Notes under the pieces: model-generated
What the model saw: the letters and a program-made list of their open reading frames with translations, nothing else
What the model was told of the DNA's origin: nothing
The model's database searches: none
NCBI GenBank assembly: GCA_037043015.1
Contig: CM073321.1
Location: 43,048,420 to 43,112,419 of the forward strand
DNA from: Bryum argenteum
Lineage: Eukaryota; Streptophyta; Bryopsida; Bryales; Bryaceae
Length of the DNA: 64,000 nucleotides
Direction: 5' to 3'
Translations under genes and position numbers: made by a program
In this document: positions 45,028 through 57,257 of the stretch, piece after piece
How positions within the stretch are numbered: position 1 is the stretch's first letter
How the letters are laid out: each line of letters begins with the position of its first letter

Positions 45028-45678
45028 TTCTGATTTTGGCAAACAACTTTGTACGTGCATTAAAACTAAGCCCTAAACACGACGTCGTTACACCTTACAT
45101 ACTTGCTTACCAATGATGGAAGATCATTAGTCTGATAAAATTAAAAATTTCTTACAATATTAAAATGTTATCTTGCAAGACTCAATTTATCAAATTCCAC
45201 ACCTCTTGCTTCTTCTTTTGTTTTAGCATCTTGGTCCTAGCAATCAATGTTTGTCATAAAGGTGTTGTAAATTTTTACGAAACTTTTCAAAAAAACAGCA
45301 AAATCTCCTCTAGATAATTATAACTTCTTTCCTCTCATGGATGAGATGGTAGTAGATAGAAAGTGCAAGAATTAGCCACCCGACAACCACTCCACATTCT
45401 CTTGTGTTCGGAAGGGATGTAAAAAGTGAGGAGAAAATGAGATCAAACGGCTTTTTATAAGTCATAGAAACAAGCATTCCGTTAAAATGGGAATATTCAA
45501 AGTCTCAAAAACTCAACCTATATGTGCTATAAATTTCCTTATTTAACCACATGTATAACTATAACCATGTCACCTATAATACCATCAGGTTAGAATAATT
45601 TTTCAATATTGTTTATCTATCAAGAAAGTAGTTTCAAAAACTCACACTATTTTTGGAGGAGGTACCCATATCATGCCC

Positions 45679-48331
45679 CTACCCTAGCATTAAGCCATCC
45701 CGGGTTGTGAGAGTTATCAACTTTCCATTTGAAAGTTTTCTTTGTATCTCAACCGGCATAGGTTTCTTGAACATTATTATATTTTGTTGTAAATTGAATA
45801 CAACCTGAATTGTTGTGATTGACATCAAAGTCACGCAAAACCCTTGCAATCCAGAAAAGATCAGCATTCCCCTCTGCTGGACGTACGGCTACAAAATATC
45901 CGACAAAGACATTGCAACCAACCCAAAATGACAATCTTTGTCTATTACACACGTCGCCAATAAAATGCAAAGCACGCCCGTATTCCTCTCGCAATTCGCG
46001 CGTGCTAAGAAATTCTCGTATCACAGAAACTCGAGCTATAGGCCAACACCCATTTTTCAAGAATGGAGACACTTCTATAGGCTTGGCCAACGCACGCTTC
46101 ACAACTCACCAATAGCAAATAAAAGAGTTATGTCTCGACGATATTCTTTAGATATGTCTTTCGCACATGAAGTCTCCCACATCTTAATAAACCCACCTAT
46201 GCCTTTTACAACGTCATTGCTATGAGCCATTGGATCGGTCGCCAAATGTGTCATATCACGTGTAGGTCATTACGGTTTCCCAATACGAGGGCCCTCCTTC
46301 CACAATTTTATACCTCTAGTATCAAAAGGTAGTCAGACTTTGTCTTCCATATCATCTTATATTTGATCATAGGCCACCAATTATCATCCTTAAAGACTTG
46401 AATTGTTGACCTTCTAAAGGATCACAAACAACTATATCATTAAGACCAATATAGTCTTCGATATAGCCTTTGAAGTCAAAAATTTCCTCAATGGGGAATG
46501 ACAGGTATTACCCCACTATCCATAAATGATTTCATTAATAATGGCACTGTCAGAAAGTTGTTTTCTTTGAGAAGCATGCTCCAACGTTCGAAAAGAGCGA
46601 TGATATCTTTATGTGTATGACCCACCAACAAGAAATTATCAAGAATCACACCCATGTGTATTGGAAGAGACCAAAACATGTAACGATTGTTATTGTCTGT
46701 AGGTGCGTTGTTGAGTCTCCCCTGCAGGGCAGGAGGTAGAGGCTCGGTCACCCCTGAAACTTCACTATCAGAAAGAAGAGAGTTCAAACACTGTTCTTTT
46801 TCAGATAACACCACTTCAAATATAGATTATGTCCATAAATTTGGAAATAAGGATTTTGATGAAGAAATCAAGACTCCTTCATGATCACAAAAAAACTTTA
46901 GTATTGATCCAACTGTGTGATTGAAATCACTTGGATAGATATTGAGCCGATAATGAGCATACCAAATATTGCTATGCCCATGCGCAATCATGCCAATGAT
47001 GGCAATTGGAAGCTTCGTCAATGCATCATTTGCTTTTGTGCACAAAGTCTTTGGATGATCCATCTTGTCGTATAATATACAAAGTACATCCTTTGGTTTC
47101 GAGGCAGAAAGAAACCAGACAATGTCATAATATTGGCAATGAGTTTCCTGGTCACTCAAATGCTCTTGTAATTTCTTGATCCAAATTTTTTGTTGAAATG
47201 ACTGAGGTACCATTGACTTGATTATTTTCTCCGTCTTCTCAACCATAAAGCAATGACCAAAATTGTCCCCTCGCCCTTTCTCCAATACTCCGAGAATTCT
47301 GCCTTCCTAATCTTACTAATGGTGCTCTAAGAAATGGACTTCATGCCCAATTTCTCATTGTCGATATTAATCCCAGGAATAGCATCCTTCCATTTGAAAG
47401 AGGATAAGAAGGTCCGCACTACCACGCTGTCACGTGTTGTCAGCGTTTTTGCTTTATGAGGTTTATGATCAGCAGCACTATTGATGAATGTCTTTAAAGT
47501 AGCACGAGCTTGCTTAACATACGACCAAGTTTTTTTTAGACCAACGTTGCCATATTGGCAAGCTCGTAGTGTAACCTTAGCTTCTGCCTTCCTCTTGTAG
47601 AACTTTAAAAAGGGAACTCTACTAATATTTTGCCATGCAAGCGCGCAAACGTCAATGCCTTTAGTGGTTACCATCATACGTCCGCTACTTGATGAAATCG
47701 ATGATGGACATCTATCTTGAAATGGAACTTGAATTTAAAATCCGAAGCCTCGTACATTTACTTTTGTAGAGCAGTAATTTTCTTCGAGGGGAAAGTTTGA
47801 CAACACTTCTTGTAGCAACATACGTTGCTCACAACTAAGTTGAGAGACTCTAACATCCGTAGCTCCTCTTCTCTCTTGGTCCTTAAGAAACAAGGATTTC
47901 GTTGTTCTATAGCATACAAACGAACCTCTATTCTATTTGGATGACCGCAGGCATATACACCAGCATTGTATTCTTCAACATATAAATGATCAAGTAGTGA
48001 CCATGCGTTGTGAATGACATGGCTAAGTTTCCATTTTCTTGTTCTGTATAGAATTTGCGGGTATAAAATTTAAAATCAAGAACTTCACAATCTGCACAAC
48101 CACTTGATCTTCACTTATTGGCTTGTCATTAGACTCTTGAACTTTTTGGGAGTCCACACTTTGACAAATACCTTCAGCAACAAGGTCTCCTCCATCATTA
48201 ACAAGATTCACAAATTTAGTCACATATTTGCTTCTTGGCATTTCGCGACAGTCTTTTAAGCGATCCGTGAGGAATAGTGGCCTCCAAGTTGTGTCAATCA
48301 TATAGCATGCATGGCCCGGAGACTTAGACAA
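45679..48331 (-). pseudogene. Decayed DUF7869-like transposase
   Basis: Read on the minus strand. 48331-48023 is an N-terminal piece. The next stretch, to about 47760, includes a Cys-containing segment (SNVCCYKKC). 47677-47327 has TKGIDVCALAWQNISRVPFL and KARATL-type helices. 47285-46827 has DVLCILYDKMDHPKTLCTKA and GMIAHGHSNIWYAHYRLNIY. 46814-46488 has PLPPALQGRLNNAPTDNNNR and FLLVGHTHKDIIALFERWSM, the D-N-x-x-x-N-K-N and V-G-H-T-H-x-D-I-D signature of DUF7869 proteins, though D-N and I-D are altered here. 46102-45679 is the C-terminal part. Frames change between pieces and there are stops, so it is dead. The family is element-borne in plants, algae and fungi; its chemistry is not established as far as I know. 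Confidence 0.75.
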
Positions 48332-49138
48332 TCACCAACACATAAATGCCATATAAGTAGAAAATGAGGGTGTAGAATAAGTGCTCTACCTCTCGAAAAT
48401 TCTCGCAGACGCTATTAGACGCATTGAACTTCATATCGTAGATTTTAACAACTGCTGATCTCTTATTTTGCTTTTAAGTATATTTGCATACTCAATAAGA
48501 ATAAAAATTGAGTAATTTATAACTCATAATAAATAATCCATCACTAAATATGGAACTACTAAAAATAGTATCATTAATATTAGCTCAAGGCGAGGTTAAT
48601 GTTCCAACCAGTAAGGATGTTACTCTCATGTTATATCCGGGGAGTTGAAAAATTCAAGGTAATCAAGAATGCCGGTTATCCCGATAGCTCAAATGAAGCA
48701 AAATCCAATCATATCGTAGGGGGTACGTATCATATTGAACATATTTTATCGTTATGTTACTAGATGCGGCACATATGTACAAAATTAGCAGTATAAATTT
48801 TCACGATAAATGCTCTACAACGTAATATTATGCCACATATCATTCGTCGAAACTGATTGATTTAGGTCGAATCGAGCTAATCGGGAACTACAAAATAAAT
48901 ATAGAAATTAGGTTGCGAACGAACTCAAATGAATATATAGCAAAAAATTACAACAATCTCTTATATTCTTAGGTCCCAAGAAACTCGATACTGCGTCTTG
49001 ATAGTGAGTAACTCGAATCAACCTAAATGCTATAATACTTGCTGAAATTAAAGTCTAGTTAGTCCATGGATCTACAATGAGTAAAACTATCTCAACAACC
49101 ACACTACTTCCTTAGAAATTGAGAGTGTAGTTGGCACT
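48332..49138. other. AT-rich spacer, nothing recognised
   Basis: No ORF above 60 codons and no repeat ends are seen, apart from scattered single AGCTC or GAGCT motifs that foreshadow the array to the right. Confidence 0.4.
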
Positions 49139-49535
49139 TCATGTAGCTCGACATGAGCTAAATAGAGTCACCCAAAATATAAGTACTAACATTCCCGTTG
49201 AGCTTGCACATTAACCATTTAGCTCAACTCGAAAAAACATATGCGAACTTAGACGTCAAACTGGCCCATTCATTATTTAGCTCAACTTGAGCTGAATGGA
49301 GTAATCCAAATACAATCTAATCCAACTTTTACGCCGAGGTGTCCCACCGTCTATATAGCTCGACTCGAGCTAAATATACTGACCAAAAAACATATGCAAA
49401 CTTAAACGTAAAAGTGGCCATTGATTATTCAACTCAAATTGAGCTAAATGGAGTGATCCAAATATATTATATTCCAACTCTAACGTCAAGGTTTTCTACG
49501 GTCTATTTAGCACAACTTGAGCTACATAAACTTGA
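49139..49535. repeat. Tandem dyads of TTTAGCTCAACTTGAGCTAAAT type
   Basis: Six copies of AGCTC-xxx-GAGCT-like dyads occur at about 49143, 49218, 49277, 49356, 49431 and 49504. The best are TTAGCTCAACTTGAGCTGA and TATAGCTCGACTCGAGCTAAATA. Spacing alternates around 60-80 bp, and the longer period of about 140-150 bp also shares ATCCAAATA and CATATGCAAACTTA blocks. The array is diverged. Confidence 0.8.
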
Positions 49536-51339
49536 TGTCTGGGTGCCAAAGTGCATTGGTATTACGATGTCCGTGGATACTTCTTGGAAATCGTACAATG
49601 ATAATACACATTATTTGCCTCAATTTCCACGCAGACGTAGCTCTACGCTGCAAAGATTAACATTGTCTCACACAAAATAGTGACATAATCAAGCCTATAA
49701 CAAACACACACTACTTGATTCACAAAATAGAAGCACATACACTAGTAAACTTGCTCACTATACAAGAAATTGCGAAGAAAAAAAATGCAGTCATTTGCAA
49801 ATACACCAAAACCCTAAAGCTCCTCTTCGAAACTCGCCCACTCATAGGACTCTTGCTCTGAGAGGTGGACCGTTAGATGGTTGGGAAACCAACGAGCACA
49901 CTCTTCAAACACAGGACGGGTGTAAGGACATCGTTGATTATAAAGGCAGTGGCGAGGCGGAAGACTGGACAAATAGTGGCAAGGCGGGAGAATGCATAGA
50001 CAGTGGTAAGGGAGAATGGCTAGTGTGGCGGGAGGAAGGAGACCTCCTCAAGGAGAATTGCGCGCGGAGGGTGCCCTCCTTGTGCTGCACAAGATGGCCT
50101 AGGTGCCTGGATTGCCTAGGCTGGCCAGGTTGCCTGATCTTGCGGTCATTTTTAAAAATTTTTTAGTTGGAAATTCTTTTGGAAACTTAACAAAATATCA
50201 TTTTTTTGGAAATTGATTCGATAGTCTAGAAATATAGTGAGTTCAAAACCACATGCAATTTTACAGAACCTTGTTTGGATCCATAGATTGTTCAAAAATT
50301 ATAAAAAATTGAAGATAGATTCCCAGAAATACTTTAGTTAGAATTGTCGAAGTTACCAGAACTTTGAAAAGAAGAAGAAAAATAATTAAGAGGGGAGGAA
50401 AGATATTTTAAAACGTCTAATTAGCTATGAAGAACGTTATGAACATGATGGAGAAATTACAAAAATCATAGGAGTAATAGATGTACATGGTGGATTTTGG
50501 TTGCAAGTAGTTAAAACCACTTGAACTTTGAAAAATAGGGAAAAATAAGATAAATGGGGGAAAAGTATGATTTTAAAACTCAGACAAGCTAATAATGATT
50601 TTATGAAAATTATGGAATCATAAAATAAACCATAGGGAAATTGCATCCATATGTCATAATTTCGGTGTATCGACTAGAATTATGAATGATAACGGAATAG
50701 AGAAGAAAAGGGTAGAGGAGGTGATACTAACACTTGAATTAGGTAATAAGGACCCTATGAATGTGATGGAAGTGTTAAGAAAATCATGGGAGAATGGAAA
50801 CTATGTCCTTAAGCTTACTTGGGAATATTTAAATTGGCTGGATTTGAAGTTGGGGGGTGTATGCAAATATCTAAGCAAGAAGGGAGTAAAAGGGGTCTCG
50901 TTAAGTCTAGTAGGTGATTCCTATAGTATAAAAAATATGGTAAAATTCTTAGGGCCAGGGGCAGGAGGGAAGTATTTTTTCCAAATTTCGTACGATTAAT
51001 TAGGCTTGTCCAAATTGGGGGTGTATGTAGATATGTATATGTGATAAAGCATGGGGAAGGTGGTTTTAGCATTCTGATAAGCTAATTAGGACCCTACAAA
51101 AATGTTGGAGTTATTTTTCGCAAATTAGTTTAAAATGATTAAAGTCATAAGAAATTTGAAAAATGTATGGAAAATAGTTAAGATGTGGGATGTACGCTAA
51201 AGGTGGTGGAAGTGGCTCCGAAAAGTAATCAAAGGTCAATAGTACGGCAAAATATTGCTCACCTTGAGCAATTGTTGAGAAATAATTTGTCAAAAAGCAA
51301 AGAATTCCAAACGACACTTCAAAATCGAATGGTAGCTCA

Positions 51340-51900
51340 AGTGCATCTTGTTCTTGTATGGCCATTCATATCCTTTAGGCCTATGGTTTAAGTGCCATTC
51401 ACAAACAAGGTTCTTTGTATATAAATGGCCTAAACCTTTTTCTTGAATGGCACGTTAAAGACATTCTTTTTGTTAAATTGTCGTTGATTTACATAATTCT
51501 TGCTATTGAATGGTTGTTCAAAGACATGTTGTTGATGAATAGTTGTCAGTTACATTCTTGTTTTTAAATGGCCATCTGAAAACAACCTTGTTCATCAACT
51601 ACACTTCAAGAACGTTCTCGTTCTTGAATGGCACTTCAAGAACATCTTGCTCTCAAATGGCTATTGAAAAACATCTTTATTCTTGAATGGCAAGTATGTA
51701 ACATCCTTCTTGTTGAATGGCTGACAATTCAACATCCTTGTTTTTGAATGGTAGTTTGAGAACAACCGTCTACTTAAATGGCCATTCACTAACATCTTCA
51801 ATGTGCAATGACAGTTTTAGACAACCTTGTTATTGAAAGGCCGTTCAATAGCATGTTATTGTTGAAGGGCAATTCAAGATTATTTGTTCTTTGATATGAA
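51340..51900. repeat. Diverged minisatellite of GTTCTTGAATGGCACTTCAAGAAC type
   Basis: About 12-14 copies of a roughly 40-bp unit centred on CTTGAATGGC / GGCCATTCA. The copy at 51620-51643 is a hairpin with perfect 9-bp arms (GTTCTTGAA and TTCAAGAAC). It lies inside the spacer of the large inverted repeat. Confidence 0.75.
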
Positions 51901-52467
51901 AGGACTAAGTTGAGTTTAAAAGCTAAAATTGAAGATGAATGCAAACAATTGACTAGATATTCAAAGATTCATTAGCAAAATGTTTCTTAGAAGTATTGGC
52001 TAAACATTTATTTAAAGGAATGACTTGAACTAAACTCATGATGTGTGAGACACGGTATTGCTGCCTCTTGCCTTGCCACTGCTCATTGACGCTTCTCCCT
52101 CACCTACTATCATTAAGTACAAACACACAAATCAACTACTAAATCTCTTCTTTTTTGCTTTTATCATATTCTGCACAGTATCAACCCCATGTGTCTAAAA
52201 ATCTTCCTAGCTTGATGGCATAAAGATACAAGATGGACTTATTAATAGTACAATAATGATACTGGAATGTGTTTGGTGTTTGATTGTATCAATACAAACT
52301 CCATGCGAACAATGCCGACTATCTGGTAAACTACGTCTCCACACTCCGTTACTTAACTATGTACTACATCTACCTTACTTTATGCTAATCAAATTATGGA
52401 GAATGTTTCCAAACGGTACAATTGGTTACCGAGTCTTTCTCCGCAAGTATGAAAGACTCATGAGCTC

Positions 52468-52692
52468 TCAATTTTGAGACTCCTGAAGCTCATCAATATG
52501 AATCGACAAGAGATCGGGATCGCAACAAAAGCAACTCCAATTGCCGTCTACACGCATGAGAGCCAAACTATAATTCCGGACTATGCATCTTTCACATAAC
52601 AATTCCTTGCATTTCCCACAATTGAATGTCCTCTCACCTTGCCGACACCACGTACATTGCTCCTTCCATTTGTGGCTATTCTCTTTTTGCAA
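52468..52692 (-). CDS. PHD/ADD-like zinc-finger exon
   Basis: The minus-strand open frame encodes CTWCRQGERTFNCGKCKELL, then CERCIVRNYSLALM and GNWSCFCCDPDLL. The spacing is C-x2-C, C-x2-C, C-x2-C and C-x2-C with a Trp before the last pair. This resembles the ADD/PHD fingers of ATRX and DNMT3-type proteins, which read histone H3 tails. It could also be the related cysteine-rich finger of plant JmjC or transposon proteins. An acceptor-like AAAAAG lies just upstream, so it is likely a last exon ending at the stop at 52468. No upstream exon was found. It sits in the spacer of the large inverted repeat, which raises the chance that it was captured by an element. Confidence 0.5.
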   Translation of the reverse strand: MQKENSHKWKEQCTWCRQGERTFNCGKCKELLCERCIVRNYSLALMRVDGNWSCFCCDPDLLSIHIDELQESQN

Positions 52693-54500
52693 TTAAGACA
52701 AAGTGAGCAAAGTTACGAAGCAAAGTCAGTCAATTTTCATTTTCATCGCTAAAGTGCCAATGTGCTAAATAGAAGTAGACTTCCCCATTTTCTTTTAGTA
52801 AGTCCACTGAAGCAATAATCCATCTTACTCTTCTCTCTATATCTATTTTGCCTTCATTTTTCAAGATTCTTCTCATTCAAAATATCTGCAAGTAAATGAT
52901 GATCTATAGATGCGTTATTCCTACACTTTATATAATATCACCATTGTTTTAATAGGATCATAATTAGCTAGTCTTATTGTTAAATTTGTCATCTCCCTCT
53001 ATTAATTATTTTTTTTTCTTATTTTTTTCTTGTGTTTTCTATTTTATTATTTTTAGTTTTTTCAGTACTTGCACTCAAAATCCACCTTATAGATCCGTTA
53101 ATCCTACAATTTTATTTTTGCTCCATCATGCTCATAAGGTATAAATTAGCTGATTTAAGATTTAATATTATTTTTTCTCTTTTTAACTGATTTCCGTCTA
53201 TTATACAAAGTTCTTGTCACTTCAAACATTGTAGATTAATTAAGAAAAGATAGTTCCGAATTTCCAATTATCATTGTGATGGTTCCTTCATTTTTATATA
53301 ATTATTATTAGCTAGTCCAATCATTAAAAATTACCTTCATCACTATGATTTCATATGCATTTGCGCACACTCTCTACTTTCACAAGTCTAGTTCATTTTA
53401 AGAAATTCGAGAAAAATACTCCTCTCCCTCTCATGTGCTAAGATTTTCACCATATTTTTTATACTGTAGGAATCACCTACTAAACTTAATGAGACCCCTT
53501 TTACTCCCTTCTTGCTTAGATATTTGCATACACCCCCCAACTTCAAATCCAGCCAATTTAAATATTCCCAAGTAAGCTTAAGGACATAGTTTCCATTCTC
53601 CCATGATTTTCTTAACACTTCCATCACATTCATAGGGTCCTTATTACCTAATTCAAGTGTTAGTATCACCTCCTCTACCCTTTTCTTCTCTATTCCGTTA
53701 TCATTCATAATTCTAGTCGATACACCGAAATTATGACATATGGATGCAATTTCCCTATGGTTTATTTTATGATTCCATAATTTTCATAAAATCATTATTA
53801 GCTTGTCTGAGTTTTAAAATCATACTTTTCCCCCATTTATCTTATTTTTCCCTATTTTTCAAAACTCAAGTGGTTTTAACTACTTGCAACCAAAATCCAC
53901 CATGTAGATCTGTTACTCCTATGATTTTTTTAATCTCTCCATCATGTTCATAACGTTCTTTATAGCTAATTAGACGTTTTAAAATATCTTTCCTCCCCTC
54001 TTAATTATTTTTCTTCCACTTTTCATATTTTGTTCACTTCAACAATTCTAAAGTAATTTCAAGAAAAATAGCTGCCGTTTTTCTATATTTATTTAGATGG
54101 TTCCAACTTTTTTGTAGAGTCCTAATAAGCTTATCTACATGCTTAAACCACCTTCCTCCATGCTTTACCCTAAATATTTGGACACACGTCCAATTTGAAC
54201 ATGTCTAATTTACTTTAGGTAATTCGGGAAAAATACTTCCCTCCGTCCTGTGGCCCTAAGATTTTCACGATATTTTTAATATGATTCGGATTACCTTTGA
54301 AAAATAATCAAGAACCCTTTCACTCCCTTTTTGCTTATATATTTGCATTCACCTCTTTACTTGAAATCTTGTCCATTCAAATATTCCTATGTAAGGTCAA
54401 GCACATAGTTTCCATTCTCTTATGAATTTCTAAACACTTCCATCACATTCATACTTAGGGTTCCTATTAGCTGATTCAAGTGTTAGTATCACCTCTTTTG

Positions 54501-55887
54501 AGGGTAGCATTTAATCCTTAAACATTGTTGGGGTATTTATAGCCAAGAACATATTTCTGTAGGTCATGTGAACCAAAACTTGACTCATAAGACTTCATGG
54601 ATTGCGAGAGCATAGCGTAATAGTACAAAACACAAGCTATCAAGTTTCATGATTTTCACGTCGAAGAGGATATACTACCATTTTAACTATTGCCGCATTA
54701 TAAATATCGCAAAGTAGAAGGTTGATCATCATCATTTCTCGAAGTCTCTTGTATAAAAAAGAAAAAATAATCAAAAATATATCTTGGCTTAAGTAGTAAC
54801 TTTTCTGTTTGATTTGACGTTTTAGAGTTAACCAACATGCTCATAACCATGTTTTGTTTTAAGGTTTCCTAACCTTAGTAATGTTTTTATTGCAAGCCAA
54901 TTACATAAAATCGTCAAAACACATCCTTCGCGTTTACATTTCTTTGCACATTTATAGATGTAAAAAAACATGCAAAAGCGACTCGTGTATTGTTATAAGG
55001 ATTCTGTGAAGTAACCAAACTAGTAGAGCATCTTTGACTATACTAACTCTAGTCTTTCTTGTCCTATTCACTTATCTATACTCCGTTCCAATCCATATTT
55101 TAACCTTAATAACCAAGGGTATCCCTTTGCTAGAAGGGATGAACAAAATCTCTTTCCCTTATGTCTTAAGTGGCCAAAACATCTGCGCCTAAATACTACT
55201 CAAACACACACTTAGACAAGACAGCCATTACCTCCTCACAACTAATCCGTATAGTACGGTTTAGCAAGTTATGCAAAAGGTCCTGAATATCCTATGATCT
55301 TATTACGATGACAAACTCTAAGGGATCCGGATCCGGCTAGGATACAAATAGACGTATTCCGGTCACGTACTACTCATAACCCGTCCTTGGAAACTACAAA
55401 AGAACCCAATCTTACTAAAGTCTAACTATGGATAGCAAACCATACTAACCCACTTTACTCCTAGACCCTCCAAGCTGTAAAGAGGCTCCAACAAGCGTTT
55501 CCCTCACTCAACAAATTTGGACCAACTTAAGAAACAAGGCACTCATCAATACGTCTAACTCATCTCCAAATCTACGGATCTGATTCTACCAGGGATTCGG
55601 ATTCTAAACCTCCAACTCATAACATAAGACAATAGATGCGGACTTCAAAGCATTCGACCTCAAAGGGAGACAAAACAAGAATCACACTCAATATGCGCAT
55701 AAGAGGTTGATGATTGACAAGTAAAGAATGATTAGGTGGTACACCTTTGACCTATAAGTACTCACAGAAAAACCCGAAGGCCTTAAACTCTAGCGGCGGC
55801 TGTTTATACTAGGCCTACACTTTGAAAAGTGCCTCACTTTTCCAAAAATATCCTACCTACTGTCCGTATCTGGATTCCTAAACCTAA
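54501..55887. other. No gene recognised
   Basis: Moderately AT-rich sequence with no ORF above 60 codons and no terminal repeats noticed. Confidence 0.4.
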
Positions 55888-56193
55888 TCAAGATTCCCAC
55901 TTGGCCCCCGGTTGAGGAGGAGTCCGCCCAGGTCGTTTTAAGAGGAACACTGAAATCCAGCCTACCCTTACTCGCTTGCCCTCTACCATCTCGTAGTAGT
56001 CGTCGCTATCAAAAGGATCCGTACCATGCTTGCTCTGTAGCTCTTTGTGATCGGAGATGAGGATGTTGACTTGCCTGTGGAGTTTCTGGGCAGCCGACGA
56101 CTTTGCCCTATCGTCCGCCACGAGTTTCGGGTCGATAGAACAAGGGTTTTTGGCCAGAGAGACTATTGGAACAGAGACGGCTCTTTCTTCCAC
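55888..56193 (-). other. Unassigned 101-codon open frame
   Basis: A charged, partly helical translation (KLHRQVNILISDHKELQSK; DSDDYYEMVEGKRVRVGW) with no recognised domain. Two overlapping plus-strand frames of similar size weaken the case. It could be a decayed gag N-terminus or a host exon. From 56400 to 57200 many GTCGAC and GTCGA motifs occur without clear periodicity. No LTR could be delimited there, although the next retrotransposon should begin nearby. Confidence 0.2.
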
Positions 56194-57257
56194 TACCTTC
56201 TTATCCTTATCCTTAGGGGTGACATGGATTAAAGGCCTTGCATACGTCCTAAGGTTCGTAATCAGGGGAGGACGCCTTATTGGATTCCTTGCAAGTAATT
56301 CCGTTGGAGCCAGACTTGATCTTGCTTCCTTGATCCGGTTTCTGTCTTGAGGATAGTGACAATCGTCTTGTTACTCTGTTTGATTCCGTTAGTGTATGTG
56401 AGTGTCGCCTTCATTAACTTCCTAAAAGTCTCACTCTGGAATACCTCAGACTGCGTAATTCTGGCCTTGTACTGTTCAGGAAGTTTTTTTTGAAACTCGA
56501 CTTAACGACACAGAACTGATGGAGAGTGAATCACTCTTCCTACTCGACTCAATAGTCAAGCAGCAGCCAATTTCTTTAGTTGATCCTAATACTGATGTTA
56601 ACGACAATCGCCATTTCTAGAAGACAGTCGATCGTCTGTCTTGATCCCGCGAAGTTCCAATGAAGCGAGGGAATGGGACAGGAAGTCGACCCAGTAACTT
56701 TGACGATGCCTAAAACTGGAATCGACTAACTTAGAATGAGCAATGACTTAGTCGCCTAAAGTGTCGACTCCCAGAGGGTACAAACAGACCACGACGGGGA
56801 CAAACAATAGATTGACTGGCCCAGTCGATGTGTCGCCTTGAACGAGGTTGATAAACATGCAATTCGTAATCAACTCAACACTAATTGACAATTTCAGCAA
56901 ATCAAGAAGTACAACTTTATAGAGCAAGAAGAAGTCGACCAATCTAATCAATGGGCATAAAGACACCAGCATACACAAATGTAGTCGACTAGCCTTGGGT
57001 TACCAGCAAGAATATAACGTAGTATATGAATAAGCAACGTCTTCTCTGAGAAGAATAGACTACATATAGGTAAGAGGTTTGAGACACCACCTGATACTAG
57101 GGTCGATCCGATCTGTTGGTAGGTCGGTCGATCCATCGGGTATCAATCCCTAGCTAGTGTCGATTCTGCTGGTTATCTGCCTATACATCTATACCTACCA
57201 AATATAGATAATCAAAAAAGAATATTAAAGAAATGTTCGGTTAAAATTGCCTTCCTT

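Larger units (their letters stand above)
50160..54500. repeat. Inverted and tandem copies of an AT-rich satellite-like unit (about 0.82 kb)
   Basis: A segment at 50437-50999 (plus) is matched almost base for base by 53391-53953 (minus); position pairs sum to 104390 with no indel. The similarity continues to 51115 and, in the right arm, into a further minus copy at about 54090-54500 lying roughly 820 bp beyond the first. A more diverged minus piece lies at 52880-53200. The arrangement is therefore one plus copy, about 2 kb of spacer, and then two or three minus copies in tandem. Each unit carries the same open frame of about 100 codons (NGIEKKRVEEVILTLELGNK), which I treat as repeat-borne because it has no domain. 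Confidence 0.88.

Noticed and set aside
49795-50166. A 123-codon plus-strand ORF with GSGEAEDW-like repeats
   Set aside because: Low-complexity, no domain, no splice partner; it looks like chance in a locally GC-richer patch.
50682-50999. A 105-codon ORF duplicated at 53388-53708 as a conserved gene
   Set aside because: The duplication follows from the inverted repeat, not from selection on the protein; no domain is seen and the more diverged copies do not keep the frame.
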